A DNA stretch of 64,000 bases from Sphingomonas tagetis (GCF_024211275.1 NZ_JAMLDX010000020.1:1-64000), one strand, 5' to 3'. Shown: positions 36,205-44,460, counted from the first letter of the stretch. Numbers and translations are program-made. Notes: generated from the letters alone by a model not told the origin.

Positions 36205-36253
36205 GTAACCTAAGGTTACATCGATTTGGAGAATGTAACCTTTGTGATATACC
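36205..36253. promoter_or_regulatory. GTAACC operator and promoter between nuclease-ATPase and XRE genes
   Basis: GTAACC-TAA-GGTTAC forms a palindrome at 36205-36219, and another GTAACC half-site lies at 36235-36240. The latter sits between a plausible -35 (TTGGAG, 36226-36231) and -10 (TATACC, 36248-36253) with a 16-base spacer for the XRE gene. The arrangement suggests autorepression by the XRE protein and possible co-control of the divergent nuclease gene. Confidence 0.6.
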
Positions 36254-36279
36254 CTTGCTGTTTGATCGAGGGATTGCAA

Positions 36280-36732
36280 ATGACCGGGGAAGAATTGAGA
36301 GCCCGCCGCAAGGGCATGGGCTATACCCAGCAAGGCCTGGCGAATGTGCTGGGCGTCTCGCGCAAGACCGTCAACGAGATGGAAAATGGCGCGACGATCG
36401 ACACCCGCACGCAAATGGCGGTGACCGCGGAAGCGCGCCGCGTGAAGGTGATCGAGAACAGCTTCTGGGTCATGCCGACCGTCCGCGACAGCTATGCCGT
36501 CGCGCAGCGCCTGATCCGCGAGATCGATCGGCCGAACGCGATGTTGCACGTGCACGGCCAGACGATGCTGTTCGGCGAGTTCAAGCGCCGCGATCATGCC
36601 TATCGCTGGTGCGCCGCGCTGCATCGCAGCGACGGGGCGCGCGGCACGCGCGACCTGATCCGCCGCCGCGCCGCCGACATCGAAGCGCTCCGGCCGGCCC
36701 TTGATCAGCACCCCGCCATGGGCATTAAATAG
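36280..36732 (+). CDS. XRE-family transcriptional regulator with C-terminal extension
   Basis: A 150-residue protein. The HTH_XRE domain is at the N-terminus: ELRARRKGMGYTQQGLANVLGVSRKTVNEMENG (about 5-37). The remaining 100 residues, including SFWVMPTVRDSYAVAQRLIREID and HVHGQTMLFGEFKRRDHAYRW, match no family known to me. The ATG at 36280 was chosen because GAGGG lies upstream and the HTH begins there. It is divergent from the nuclease-ATPase gene and 58 bases upstream of a membrane-protein gene, and probably represses both units through the GTAACC sites. Confidence 0.85.
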   Translation: MTGEELRARRKGMGYTQQGLANVLGVSRKTVNEMENGATIDTRTQMAVTAEARRVKVIENSFWVMPTVRDSYAVAQRLIREIDRPNAMLHVHGQTMLFGEFKRRDHAYRWCAALHRSDGARGTRDLIRRRAADIEALRPALDQHPAMGIK

Positions 36733-36790
36733 CGCTCAATCCGACGATGGCGGCGCTGCCGCCTTCGCCGACAGCGCGCGGGGCGGAACC

Positions 36791-37582
36791 ATGAAGCTCA
36801 CTCTCACGGTCATTGTCAGCGCCGTGACCAGCGGCCTGATCAGCATCCTCACCTTCATCATCGGCGTGCGGATGGCGAAGGATCAGGGCGATCGGGCTGC
36901 GGTGCGTCAGATCTACCAGCGCCTGTTCGAGCACTTCCGCGGCATCGATGCGGCGATCGGCGACGGGAAGCCCAAAAGCTGGGCCGATTTTCCGCTGAAG
37001 GGCAACCAGTACACGCCGCCGTGCAAACAGATGCACAGCGATGGCGAAGCGAACCTCCTGCCACCGGCACTGATGGCGCAATGCGAGACGCTGGAAACCG
37101 ACGCGCTGACCGCGGGGGGCCGGTACCGCCACTGGGTCCGGGAGACCTATATCCCTGCGCTCAAGGCGCTGGTTGCCGAGCGGACCGGCGGCAAGGGCGG
37201 TTCGATCACGGGCAAAGCCTATCGCGAACTGTCCGCGTTCGAATTGGGCCTGATGTCCGGTGAGGACGTCCTTGGCCTCTCCACCGAGCTGGAGGCCGAA
37301 AACCTCGGCGTCGGCCTCCAGGTCGCGGTCGAGCGCGGCAGACACGAGATGCTCTATCTCTACCCTGAGCATCTGGACGGCGCGAATGTCGGCACGCTGC
37401 TCGAAGCGGCGCGCGCGCTGGCGTCGGCCGATCCTCAAGGCCAGGCGCTGTCGGACGGCCTGCGGGCCCTGCGCCCCCGCCTCGCGGTCCTGCTCGGGCG
37501 GTTGAAGGCGCGGATCCGGGACCCGCACCCGCTTCACGAGAGCATCCTGCGCGCGTTCAGGGATGTGTTTCGACGCGGCTGA
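36791..37582 (+). CDS. Hypothetical membrane-anchored protein
   Basis: A 263-residue protein with one N-terminal hydrophobic helix (LTVIVSAVTSGLISILTFIIGV, about residues 4-26) followed by a soluble helical part (residues 30-263) with no recognised domain. The chosen ATG has GGGGCGG just upstream. By position it may be the second gene of the XRE operon. A single anchored helix with a cytoplasmic or periplasmic domain is compatible with an effector or sensor of the neighbouring nuclease-ATPase system, but nothing in the sequence proves it. Confidence 0.65.
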   Translation: MKLTLTVIVSAVTSGLISILTFIIGVRMAKDQGDRAAVRQIYQRLFEHFRGIDAAIGDGKPKSWADFPLKGNQYTPPCKQMHSDGEANLLPPALMAQCETLETDALTAGGRYRHWVRETYIPALKALVAERTGGKGGSITGKAYRELSAFELGLMSGEDVLGLSTELEAENLGVGLQVAVERGRHEMLYLYPEHLDGANVGTLLEAARALASADPQGQALSDGLRALRPRLAVLLGRLKARIRDPHPLHESILRAFRDVFRRG

Positions 37583-37584
37583 GG

Positions 37585-38553
37585 CTATCCGGCCTGCGCC
37601 TCGAGCATCGCGCGGACCTTGAACAGCCGCTCTTCAAGTTCGAGCCAGCTGCGCCCGACCACGCGTGGCCCAGACAGGAATTCCTCGAGCAGATCGCGCT
37701 CGCGCGCGATATCGCCATGCTTGCGGCATAGTTGCGCGGCGACGCGCCAATTCCATGGCGCACGGTCCGACCGGGCCTTGTCGAGCAGGGGCGCCAGTTC
37801 GCCCTCCGGGACCACCCCGGTCTTGCGCGGCTTCAGCACGGACGGTCGCCGGGCTGGCCGCCGCTCGCCAGCCAGCACCGCGGCCGCCTCGGCGCGGCGC
37901 CTGAGCACCGCATGGTTGGGGGAAACGCTGTCGGGATAGTGCGTGAAATACGCATCGACGCATTCGACGAGCTCGGCGAAGCGGCCGAGCTTGCGCAACA
38001 TCAGCGTCAGCCGATCGAGCGGCGAGACATCTGCATAATGCTGCTTGAGTTCGCGCCGCAGCTCGGCAACGAGGCCGGTTTCCGTTTCCATCCGGGCATA
38101 GGCATGAACCCGGTCGATCGCTTCGCGATAGCGCGCGACGGCAAGGTCGGGGTCGCTCTGCTCGAGAGGGCGGGTCTGCGATATGAAGCTGGTCGTCGCG
38201 TCGCGCAGCGCATGGAACCGCTCGAGCGCGGCATAGTCGAAGCCGCGGCCCGGATTGATCCAGTTGAGCAGTCGCACGCCATGCGCTGCAATCAGCTCAG
38301 CTTCAAGCTCGAGCGCATCGTCCTCCTCGAGACCTTCCGCGACGATAAAGACATCATAGCTGCCGCCACACCGCGTCGTGATGAAATGGTGCCAGAGTGC
38401 ATCGCGATCCATCGACCATGCGCGACGGCCGATGCCTTTGCCGATATAGAACGGCGTGCCGTCGGGATGACGATGGGCGTAGACATAGTGGCGCGCGGGT
38501 GTTCGGCGCTCACCTGTCTGGCGAAGGGCGCCTGCGCCAGCCTCATTCTCCAC
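37585..38553 (-). CDS. GIY-YIG nuclease-domain protein with C-terminal helical region
   Basis: A 322-residue protein from a GTG start preceded by GGGGAGG. The N-terminal GIY-YIG core is visible as HYVYAHRHPDGTPFYIGKGIGRRAW (Y23, Y36-I37-G38, R43/R44), with the catalytic-type acidic region LELEAELIAAHG. It resembles the LEM-3-like GIY-YIG group. The remaining two thirds are helical, with MLRKLGRFAELVECVDAYFTHYPD and DIARERDLLEEFL reminiscent of TPR-like repeats, and end without another known domain. It stops 2 bases from the convergent membrane-protein gene. A role in element or phage conflict is suggested only by position. Confidence 0.75.
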   Translation of the reverse strand: MENEAGAGALRQTGERRTPARHYVYAHRHPDGTPFYIGKGIGRRAWSMDRDALWHHFITTRCGGSYDVFIVAEGLEEDDALELEAELIAAHGVRLLNWINPGRGFDYAALERFHALRDATTSFISQTRPLEQSDPDLAVARYREAIDRVHAYARMETETGLVAELRRELKQHYADVSPLDRLTLMLRKLGRFAELVECVDAYFTHYPDSVSPNHAVLRRRAEAAAVLAGERRPARRPSVLKPRKTGVVPEGELAPLLDKARSDRAPWNWRVAAQLCRKHGDIARERDLLEEFLSGPRVVGRSWLELEERLFKVRAMLEAQAG

Positions 38554-39395
38554 GTTCGTCGCCTCCCCCCTCGGCCTCGCGAAAACGCGCCGATCGTTCA
38601 ACAATGTCAACGCTGGCTTCACGTGAATCCGCGGACGATACCGCGCCAAGGCGCAGCGCAGCGCTTTGATTTACTCGGCCGGTGCAGATCGCCTCGCCAG
38701 CGCGCAGTTGCGGCACAGCTACGACGTATCGGAGATCGGCTGGAATAATTACCAGAATCTCATGCCGCGTATCTGACTGGGCCTGGCCGGGTTGATGGGA
38801 GCATTGCCGTGCTCGCTTCGATCTAAGGGAACTTGCCATCGCCCACTCACAATCAAACCACCCGGACCCCAAAAAGGTCTTTTGAAGCCGAGGAAAAGCG
38901 GCGGCTGTCGGGACGTCGCCGGATGGCTGGATGTCCGCTACTGGGGCGCATAACTGACATATTATCGACGAGCGCTCCGCGCCGGCGGCCCGTCCACCCT
39001 CTATTCCGCTGACGCACCGTGGGGCCGCGCAGCACCCGACGCTCACGTTCCAGGTGCAGCAGCGGCGGGCGGGCGCTGTCCAATGCACGAACACGCACCC
39101 GCTGGTGGGTCACGGCCTCAATCCGATGGCGTCCCGATCACCTCTGCGAAGTGGGCTTCCACAAGGTTTCATATCGTCCAGGGAAGCGAAGAGGGAGGCC
39201 GGAGGCAGGAGGTCGGAAGGCCAGCGGTTCCCCCTCAGTTTGCTTGTGCGCCGGTCGGTCGCGATGGCGGCCCTGCTCGCGCCTGTATCAGTGCCGGCCC
39301 AGCGGCGGATCAAGCCGCTGCACGAAGCTGCCTGACCCACCTGACCCGTCGGCGGCGAGCCAATCGCCGCCGGTTCTTTCTCATGGAGACTTTCG
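38554..39395. other. Intergenic stretch without recognised gene
   Basis: About 840 bases between the GIY-YIG gene and the small sigma-like gene. No reading frame here has a convincing start, codon pattern or motif. At 39351-39371 the inverted repeat GGCGGCGA/TCGCCGCC is followed by TTCTTTCTC and lies 25 bases before the next start; it may be an attenuator or terminator. The rest may be gene remnants. Confidence 0.5.
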
Positions 39396-39599
39396 ATGGA
39401 TGATCCGGTCATCCCGCCTGTGCTGCTTCGCGCCGCTGTCGCCAAGCTCGCCCCCGACCGCCAGCGCGCCTATATCCTGATCGCGCGCGAAGGGCTGAGC
39501 GTCGTCACGGTGTCGGAGATCATGCAGCTGCCCAGCATCGAGGTCGAGCGGCTGCTCGCCCATGCCATTGTCGATCTGATCCATGAGCTCGACCGCTAA
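39396..39599 (+). CDS. Small sigma-70 region 4-like HTH protein
   Basis: A 67-residue protein with LRAAVAKLAPDRQRAYILIAREGLSVVTVSEIMQLPSIEVERLLAHAI, which has the spacing of sigma-70 region 4 or a related HTH (helix LSVVTVSEIMQLPSIEV). No region 2 is present, so it is not a sigma factor by itself. GGAGA lies six bases upstream of the ATG. It precedes the nucleotidyltransferase-HEPN gene by 73 bases on the same strand and could regulate it. Confidence 0.65.
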   Translation: MDDPVIPPVLLRAAVAKLAPDRQRAYILIAREGLSVVTVSEIMQLPSIEVERLLAHAIVDLIHELDR

Positions 39600-39672
39600 C
39601 TTGCGCCAAAGCTGCGGCAATACGCTTTCGGGCGGTGCATTGCCGCGGACCTGCCGCTAAGGATCGTGCCCG

Positions 39673-40593
39673 ATGCGTACCGACCTCGACCATCTGCCGC
39701 CCGCCAAGCAGCGCGATCTCGCGCGGGTGGTGCAGCTGTTGTTCGAGGAGTTCGACGACGCGCGCGGCAACCCCACCGGCGAGCGCAGGCTCGGGCGCAT
39801 CCTCAAGGTCATCCTCTACGGCAGCTATGCGCGCGGCGGCTGGGTCGACGAACCCCACACCGCCAAGGGCTATCAGTCCGACTTCGACCTGCTGGTCATC
39901 GTCAACCAGAAGGAGCTGACCGACCGGGTGGCCTATTGGCAGCGCGCCGAGGAGCGGCTGATCCGCGAGCTGTCGATCACCAAGACCGTCCACACGCCGG
40001 TCAATTTCATCGTCCACACGCTACAGGAAGTGAACGATGGCCTTGCCCATGGCCGCTACTTCTTCATGGACATCGCCCGCGATGGCATCGCGCTCTACCA
40101 GAGCGACGACACCGAGCTCCACAAGCCCAAGCCCAAGACCCCGGAACAGGCGCTGGCGCTCGCGAAGGAGTATTTTGAGGAGTGGTTCCCAAGCGCTTCT
40201 GATTTCTATGATGGGCATTTGGATGCCCTCAAGAGGGGGCGATTGAAGAAGGCAGCCTTTGATCTACATCAGGCAACCGAGCGCCTGCTGCAGACCGTGC
40301 TTCTAACGGTCACGGCGTATGCGCCTCATGTGCACAACCTCGCGTTTCTGCGAACTCAGGCCGAGAAGCTCGACCGCCGGTTGCACGCCATCTGGCCCAG
40401 CGCCACCCGCCGCGAGCGGGCGATGTTCGAGAAGCTCAAGGACGCCTATGTGAAGGCGCGTTACTCCAAACATTACCGGATCAGCGAGGAAGAGCTGACC
40501 TGGCTCGGCGCCCGCGTCGAGGAGCTTGGCCGCGCCGTGCATGAGGTGTGTTCGGAGCGCCTCGCCGAGCTCAAGGCCGCCGCGCGGCCATAG
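39673..40593 (+). CDS. Fused nucleotidyltransferase-HEPN domain protein
   Basis: A 306-residue protein. The N-terminal minimal nucleotidyltransferase has the helix-turn GSYARGGW at 50-57 and the catalytic aspartates in SDFDLLVIV (D70, D72). The C-terminal HEPN domain has KKAAFDLHQATERLLQTVLL and ends with YVKARYSKHYRISEEEL, typical for HEPN proteins paired with MNT. In MNT-HEPN toxin-antitoxin pairs the MNT protein modifies (AMPylates) the HEPN RNase; here both are in one chain. Whether the HEPN part keeps a catalytic RxxxxH is not evident, so RNase activity is unsure. Confidence 0.85.
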   Translation: MRTDLDHLPPAKQRDLARVVQLLFEEFDDARGNPTGERRLGRILKVILYGSYARGGWVDEPHTAKGYQSDFDLLVIVNQKELTDRVAYWQRAEERLIRELSITKTVHTPVNFIVHTLQEVNDGLAHGRYFFMDIARDGIALYQSDDTELHKPKPKTPEQALALAKEYFEEWFPSASDFYDGHLDALKRGRLKKAAFDLHQATERLLQTVLLTVTAYAPHVHNLAFLRTQAEKLDRRLHAIWPSATRRERAMFEKLKDAYVKARYSKHYRISEEELTWLGARVEELGRAVHEVCSERLAELKAAARP

Positions 40594-40849
40594 CCGCGCG
40601 CAGACACCGCCAGACTTCATTGATTATTGGCGCGCCTATGCGCGCGCGGACGCCGCGCGTCCGCGCGACGCCCGTTTTCATGCATGTTGGGTCGTGGCCA
40701 ATGCCGGCCGGTGGCGATTTGTACACCCTCTAATCAGGGGGTTACTGACTCCGGTAATGCGCTGCATCCAGCGGTGCCCGCCCGTATTCTTGATGATCCA
40801 GATGGGCGGCGCGGGGAAGCCGGCAGGGGAGTCCCCGCCAAGGCCCACA
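40594..40849. other. Intergenic stretch with GC-rich hairpin
   Basis: Contains an inverted repeat CGCGCGGACGC/GCGTCCGCGCG at about 40643-40667 shortly after the MNT-HEPN stop, a possible transcription terminator without U tract. No gene was recognised in the remainder. Confidence 0.4.
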
Positions 40850-41092
40850 TCAAAATCGGCTTCCCCGCGTCATTTCGCCTCTGCTGGCGCGGCCAGCCTC
40901 GAAGGCACAGGTTCCGATCATCGCCGCGCAAGGCAGCGCGTCCTCGGGCGAGCCGCGCAGATCGACATGGTGGCCCATCGCATACCATTTGAACCCGAGG
41001 TCGTGCGTGGCTGCCTCGAGCCGTTCCTGGAGCTGGTCACTGTCGTGAGCGGAGAGGAAGCGGTTGATTTCTTCGTGAAGGTTACTGTGCAT
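40850..41092 (-). pseudogene. LuxR-type autoinducer-domain N-terminal fragment
   Basis: An 80-residue frame starting MHSNLHEEINRFLSAHDSDQLQERL, followed by DLGFKWYAMGHHVDLRGSP. This resembles the first 60 residues of LuxR-family autoinducer-binding domains, which usually continue into a ligand-binding core and a C-terminal HTH; both are missing. The last 30 residues look unrelated. GAGG is present upstream, so the fragment could be translated. It is most likely a truncated remnant. No luxI-like gene is in the window. Confidence 0.55.
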
Positions 41093-41487
41093 CGGATGGC
41101 CTCGTGCCTCAGGCGGCAAACTACCTCCTCTCCAGCCCAGTCCGTTTACACTAGCACGTCCTGCAGGTTGATGGTTTTTGGGACGCGCGCGCGTGGGTTG
41201 CGGCGCGGGGGCAGGTTGGAAGGGGTTTGGCGGATGCCCGCTGCGCGGGCACCGCGGCCCTATCTACGCTGCGCTTCGACCGAGCTCCGGCTGCGCCGGA
41301 TCTCGGCCCTGGCGGGTTACGGTCCGCTTCCGGAAGGGGGAAGTGCGCGGGTGCGGTTGAGCGGGCGGTGGCGCTTCAGCTGGGAGGTCAGGGCGTGCGG
41401 CACGGGTACCGCCATAGAGGAGAGAGGGATCTTTGCTTGTGTCGCTTCGGATTGGCCGAGGCGGCGGCAAGTCAAAGGAACTGAGTC
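41093..41487. other. Intergenic stretch without recognised gene
   Basis: About 395 bases between the LuxR-like fragment and the DUF736 gene. It presumably holds the promoter for the DUF736 gene; AAAGGAA directly before 41488 is its ribosome binding site. No further motif was found. Confidence 0.4.
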
Positions 41488-41955
41488 ATGAACATTGGTG
41501 AGTTCAAGCCGAGCAACGGCCGTCTGATGGGGTCGATCGCGACCCGCACGATCGACCTGCCGCGCCTCGGGCTGCGCGCCGTCGAGAGCAGCAACGACCG
41601 CGCGCCCGCCTTCGAGGTCCTCGCGCTCAATGTCGGCAATCGCTGGGTACAGGTCGGTGCGCTGTGGCAGGCGGTGGCAAAGCACACCACCGGCGAGGTG
41701 TTCTTCCAGGGCACGATCGACGATCCGAGCCTCGCCGAACCGCTGCCGATCGCGCTCTTCGGCACCGAGGAGGAGGGCTACCGCATCGCCTGGCGCCGGC
41801 CGCAGCGGCGCGACGATTTCGGGACGCCGGCGCAGCGTGGCCGGCCGGACGGGGCGGGCGCGCCGGTCCATGACCAGGGCGGGTTCGGCGAAAGCACCGC
41901 GGGCGGCAATGGCGAGCTGGTCGGCGCCGTTCTCGCGGACGACGTGCCGTACTGA
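41488..41955 (+). CDS. DUF736-family protein
   Basis: A 155-residue protein with the DUF736 core: MNIGEFKPSNGRLMGSIATRTIDLPRLGLRAVESSNDRAPAFEVLALNVGNRWVQVGALWQAV. The C-terminal 60 residues are polar and less conserved. DUF736 proteins are common on integrative conjugative elements and plasmids of alphaproteobacteria; their function is unknown. AAAGGAA lies 6-7 bases before the ATG. It opens the conjugative-type gene block. Confidence 0.88.
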   Translation: MNIGEFKPSNGRLMGSIATRTIDLPRLGLRAVESSNDRAPAFEVLALNVGNRWVQVGALWQAVAKHTTGEVFFQGTIDDPSLAEPLPIALFGTEEEGYRIAWRRPQRRDDFGTPAQRGRPDGAGAPVHDQGGFGESTAGGNGELVGAVLADDVPY

Positions 41956-42068
41956 CGGCGGATCGGGCCGGGGGCGCTTGCCGTCCCCGGCCCATTTTCG
42001 TCGCTACCCATTTCGTCCCGGTCATTTACGCCCCGGTCATTTTCGCATTCTGTTCGAGGAGCTGGACC

Positions 42069-43076
42069 ATGTCCCGCCAGATCGCCCGTGTCGGCCGCTT
42101 CGCCGACCTCAAAGACCTTTATGCGCAAGCCATTGCCACGCCGGAATTCCAGGCCGCGTTCGGCGAGCCCTTGGCACTCTCGATCGTTGAGCCGGGCGAG
42201 GCGCCCGGCGAGCATGACATGCCCGAGCCGATCGCCGCCCAGGCCGATTGTGCGGGGATCGTGGCCACCATCTTCGATCTTTTCACCGGCACGCGGCTGG
42301 AGCCGCTGGCGGCCGAGATCGCCTGGGGGTTGGTCAACTCCTTTCACTTCGTGGCGGGGAAACTCGAGCGGCGTGAGGACGCAGCCGCGATCGAGCTGCG
42401 CGACCTCGCCCGTTCGCCCGATCTCAGCGAGATCTACACGCTCGAGGTCGAGGAGAAGCAACTGCTCTGCCAGTCGCTCGCCGAACAGCGCGAGGCGATC
42501 GAGTGCATGCGCGACTATGCCGCTGAAATGTACCGCGCCTGTTCGGGCTGGCCGTGGTCGCCGGCGCGCGGCACGCGAGCGTCCTCGGCGTCGTCGGCGA
42601 GCCAGATCGCGGCGCAGGATTTCCTGCGGGCGCGTGTCCTGGCGCAGCGCGAGCGGCACGTGCCGCAAGGTCCGATCGTGGTCGTGTCGGGTCCCGCGCA
42701 ATGGCATGACTGGGAAGCGCTCTGGGCGCGGCTCGACCAGATCAGGGCGCGCGTGCCGCACATGACCCTGGTCACCACCGGGCAGCGTAAGGGCGTCGAT
42801 GCGATCGCGGCCGCCTGGGCGGCGCGGCCCGGGACCAGCGTGCCGGTGGTCGCCTATGGGCTCTACGGCACCGGCAAGAAGGTCGCGTTCACGCGCAACC
42901 GCAAGCTGGTGGAGCTGAAGCCGGTCGAGGCGGTTCTATGCGAGGGGTCGGGGTTGCAGGCCAATCTCTACCAGCTGTTGCGCCAGGCGGGTGTGCCGAT
43001 CCATGCGTTCAGGAAGGCGGATCAGGCTGCTGAACCGGCGGCGTTGCCGCGCGCCCGCGTCCGCGCTGCGGCTTGA
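42069..43076 (+). CDS. DUF2493-domain protein, paralogue 1
   Basis: A 335-residue protein. A conserved helical N-terminal region (about 1-190, with HFVAGKLERREDAAAIELRDLARSP and QSLAEQREAIECMRDYAAEMYRA) is followed by a DUF2493 domain of SLOG-like Rossmann fold: GPIVVVSGPAQWHDW, TLVTTGQRKGVDAIAAAWAAR, and VAFTRNRKLVELKPVEAVLCEGSGLQANL. AGGAG lies before the ATG. DUF2493 proteins accompany conjugative elements; SLOG folds bind nucleotides or related ligands. A second, similar gene follows at 43437, so the pair arose by duplication. Confidence 0.85.
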   Translation: MSRQIARVGRFADLKDLYAQAIATPEFQAAFGEPLALSIVEPGEAPGEHDMPEPIAAQADCAGIVATIFDLFTGTRLEPLAAEIAWGLVNSFHFVAGKLERREDAAAIELRDLARSPDLSEIYTLEVEEKQLLCQSLAEQREAIECMRDYAAEMYRACSGWPWSPARGTRASSASSASQIAAQDFLRARVLAQRERHVPQGPIVVVSGPAQWHDWEALWARLDQIRARVPHMTLVTTGQRKGVDAIAAAWAARPGTSVPVVAYGLYGTGKKVAFTRNRKLVELKPVEAVLCEGSGLQANLYQLLRQAGVPIHAFRKADQAAEPAALPRARVRAAA

Positions 43077-43092
43077 TCGAACGATGTTGATG

Positions 43093-43126
43093 CAACGGGC
43101 CCTTCGCGCGAGCGAGGGGCCCGTTG
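43093..43126 (+). terminator. Hairpin after DUF2493 paralogue 1
   Basis: CAACGGGCCC and GGGCCCGTTG form a perfect ten-base stem with a 14-base loop, 17 bases after the stop codon. A T-rich tail is missing, so termination strength is uncertain. Confidence 0.6.
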
Positions 43127-43166
43127 TCATGGGGCGGGGAAGGAACCTTCACGGGCGTGGCGGAGA

Positions 43167-43215
43167 TGGCTGGCGGGGGCATCGAGCCCCCGCCAGGCCA
43201 GCCATTCTTCTTCTC
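43167..43215 (+). terminator. Strong GC-rich hairpin before DUF2493 paralogue 2
   Basis: A long stem (TGGCTGGCGGGGGC, loop ATCGA, GCCCCCGCCAGGCCAGCCA with a small bulge) is followed by TTCTTCTTCTC. It sits 230 bases before the next gene, so the second paralogue may need its own promoter in 43216-43436, a stretch with no other recognised feature. Confidence 0.6.
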
Positions 43216-43436
43216 TCAAGAAGTCCGAGGGTGGCACGGGGACGCGGCGGCCTCAAGGACGGCGGGGCCCCACCATTTTCCCTGGCGGATCGGGCGGCGG
43301 GGTTCCTCGCGGGCGGGGTGGCCGCCAGAGAAAATCGTGACCCCCACCGCCGCTGCGCGGTCGGCTGCGCCCGATCCTTGACCCCGCCGCTCGGCGCCCG
43401 TGCCGGAAAAAGACCTCTTCAGAAAAGGAGGTTCAC

Positions 43437-44414
43437 ATGACCAAGATGATCCGTACCGTCCGCTCGTTCACCGAGATCGCCGAGCTCATTGCCGCCGAGA
43501 CCGCGGCGCCTGGCGAGGGGTTTGCCGCCGCATTCACCGAGACCATTGACGGGTTCCGCATCGATGCCGGGACCGACGTGACCGACGCCGGAATGCCGGA
43601 CCCGCGCGAGGTCGAGTTAGCAACCGAGATGCTGGTCCGCACGCTGTTTGACGTACTGCGCGACACGCGGCTCGAAAGCCTGGCCGACCGGTTCGCCTGG
43701 GGGATCGTTCACAGCTTCCATCGGGTCGCGGGGCAGCTGGAGGGCGAGGCCGACAAGGCGGCCGCGCGGATCAAGGAACTGGTCCGGGATGCCGATGGCA
43801 GCGAGGTTATGATGGCCGAGCTTGAGGAGGCGCAACTCCACTGCCAGTCCCTCGACGAGGCGTCCGATGCCGCAGCCTGCATGCGGGACCATGCCGCAGC
43901 AATCTACCGGGCCGAGACCGGGCGACCCTGGTCCGCGCCACGGGGGTCGCTGGTGTCCAGCATGCGCACCGCCTCCGTGGTCGCGGCGTCGGATTTTCTC
44001 GCCGCGCGTCGCCAGCGGCGGATCGACGCGCATGCGCCACAAGGGCCGGTGGTGATCTTCTCGGGCGGGCAGGCCTGGGAGGATCACCGCCAGCTGACCG
44101 AGGCACTCGACGCGGTCCGGCAGCGCATCCCCACGATGGTGCTCGCCACCACCGCGCAGGACAAGGGGTGTGATGCCATCGCGGCGTCATGGGCGGCGCG
44201 GACGGGCACGCCGTTGATCGCGTTCACGCTTAACCGCAAGCTCGGACAGCGCGCCGGGTTCGCGCGCAACGAGCAGCTGCTGGCACTCAAGCCGATTGAA
44301 GCGGTGGTGTGTGAAGGATCCGGGCTGCAGTCGCATCTCGCGCGGCTGGTGCGGGCGGCGGGGGTGCCGGCGCACTTCTTCAGGCTCGATGGGCAGCGCC
44401 GCGCGGTGGCATGA
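43437..44414 (+). CDS. DUF2493-domain protein, paralogue 2
   Basis: A 325-residue protein with the same layout as the gene at 42069: N-terminal helical part with HSFHRVAGQLEGEADKAAARIKEL and QSLDEASDAAACMRDHAAAIYRAETGRPW, then DUF2493 with GPVVIFSGGQAWEDHRQL, VLATTAQDKGCDAIAASWAAR and FARNEQLLALKPIEAVVCEGSGLQSHL. A strong AGGAGG precedes the ATG. A terminator follows directly. Its role in the element is unknown; the duplicated pair may bind different ligands. Confidence 0.85.
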   Translation: MTKMIRTVRSFTEIAELIAAETAAPGEGFAAAFTETIDGFRIDAGTDVTDAGMPDPREVELATEMLVRTLFDVLRDTRLESLADRFAWGIVHSFHRVAGQLEGEADKAAARIKELVRDADGSEVMMAELEEAQLHCQSLDEASDAAACMRDHAAAIYRAETGRPWSAPRGSLVSSMRTASVVAASDFLAARRQRRIDAHAPQGPVVIFSGGQAWEDHRQLTEALDAVRQRIPTMVLATTAQDKGCDAIAASWAARTGTPLIAFTLNRKLGQRAGFARNEQLLALKPIEAVVCEGSGLQSHLARLVRAAGVPAHFFRLDGQRRAVA

Positions 44415-44420
44415 GGATAT

Positions 44421-44460
44421 GGGGATTGGTCCGGGTCTTCCGGGCCGATCCCCCTTTTTT
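44421..44460 (+). terminator. Rho-independent terminator after DUF2493 paralogue 2
   Basis: GGGGATTGGTCCGG pairs with CCGGGCCGATCCCC (two G-U wobbles) and is followed by TTTTTT at 44455-44460. It ends the DUF2493 message six bases after the stop. Confidence 0.85.

Noticed and set aside
38650..39395. Several short plus-strand frames in the gap
   Set aside because: No ribosome binding site, motif or consistent codon pattern; treated as non-coding or decayed.
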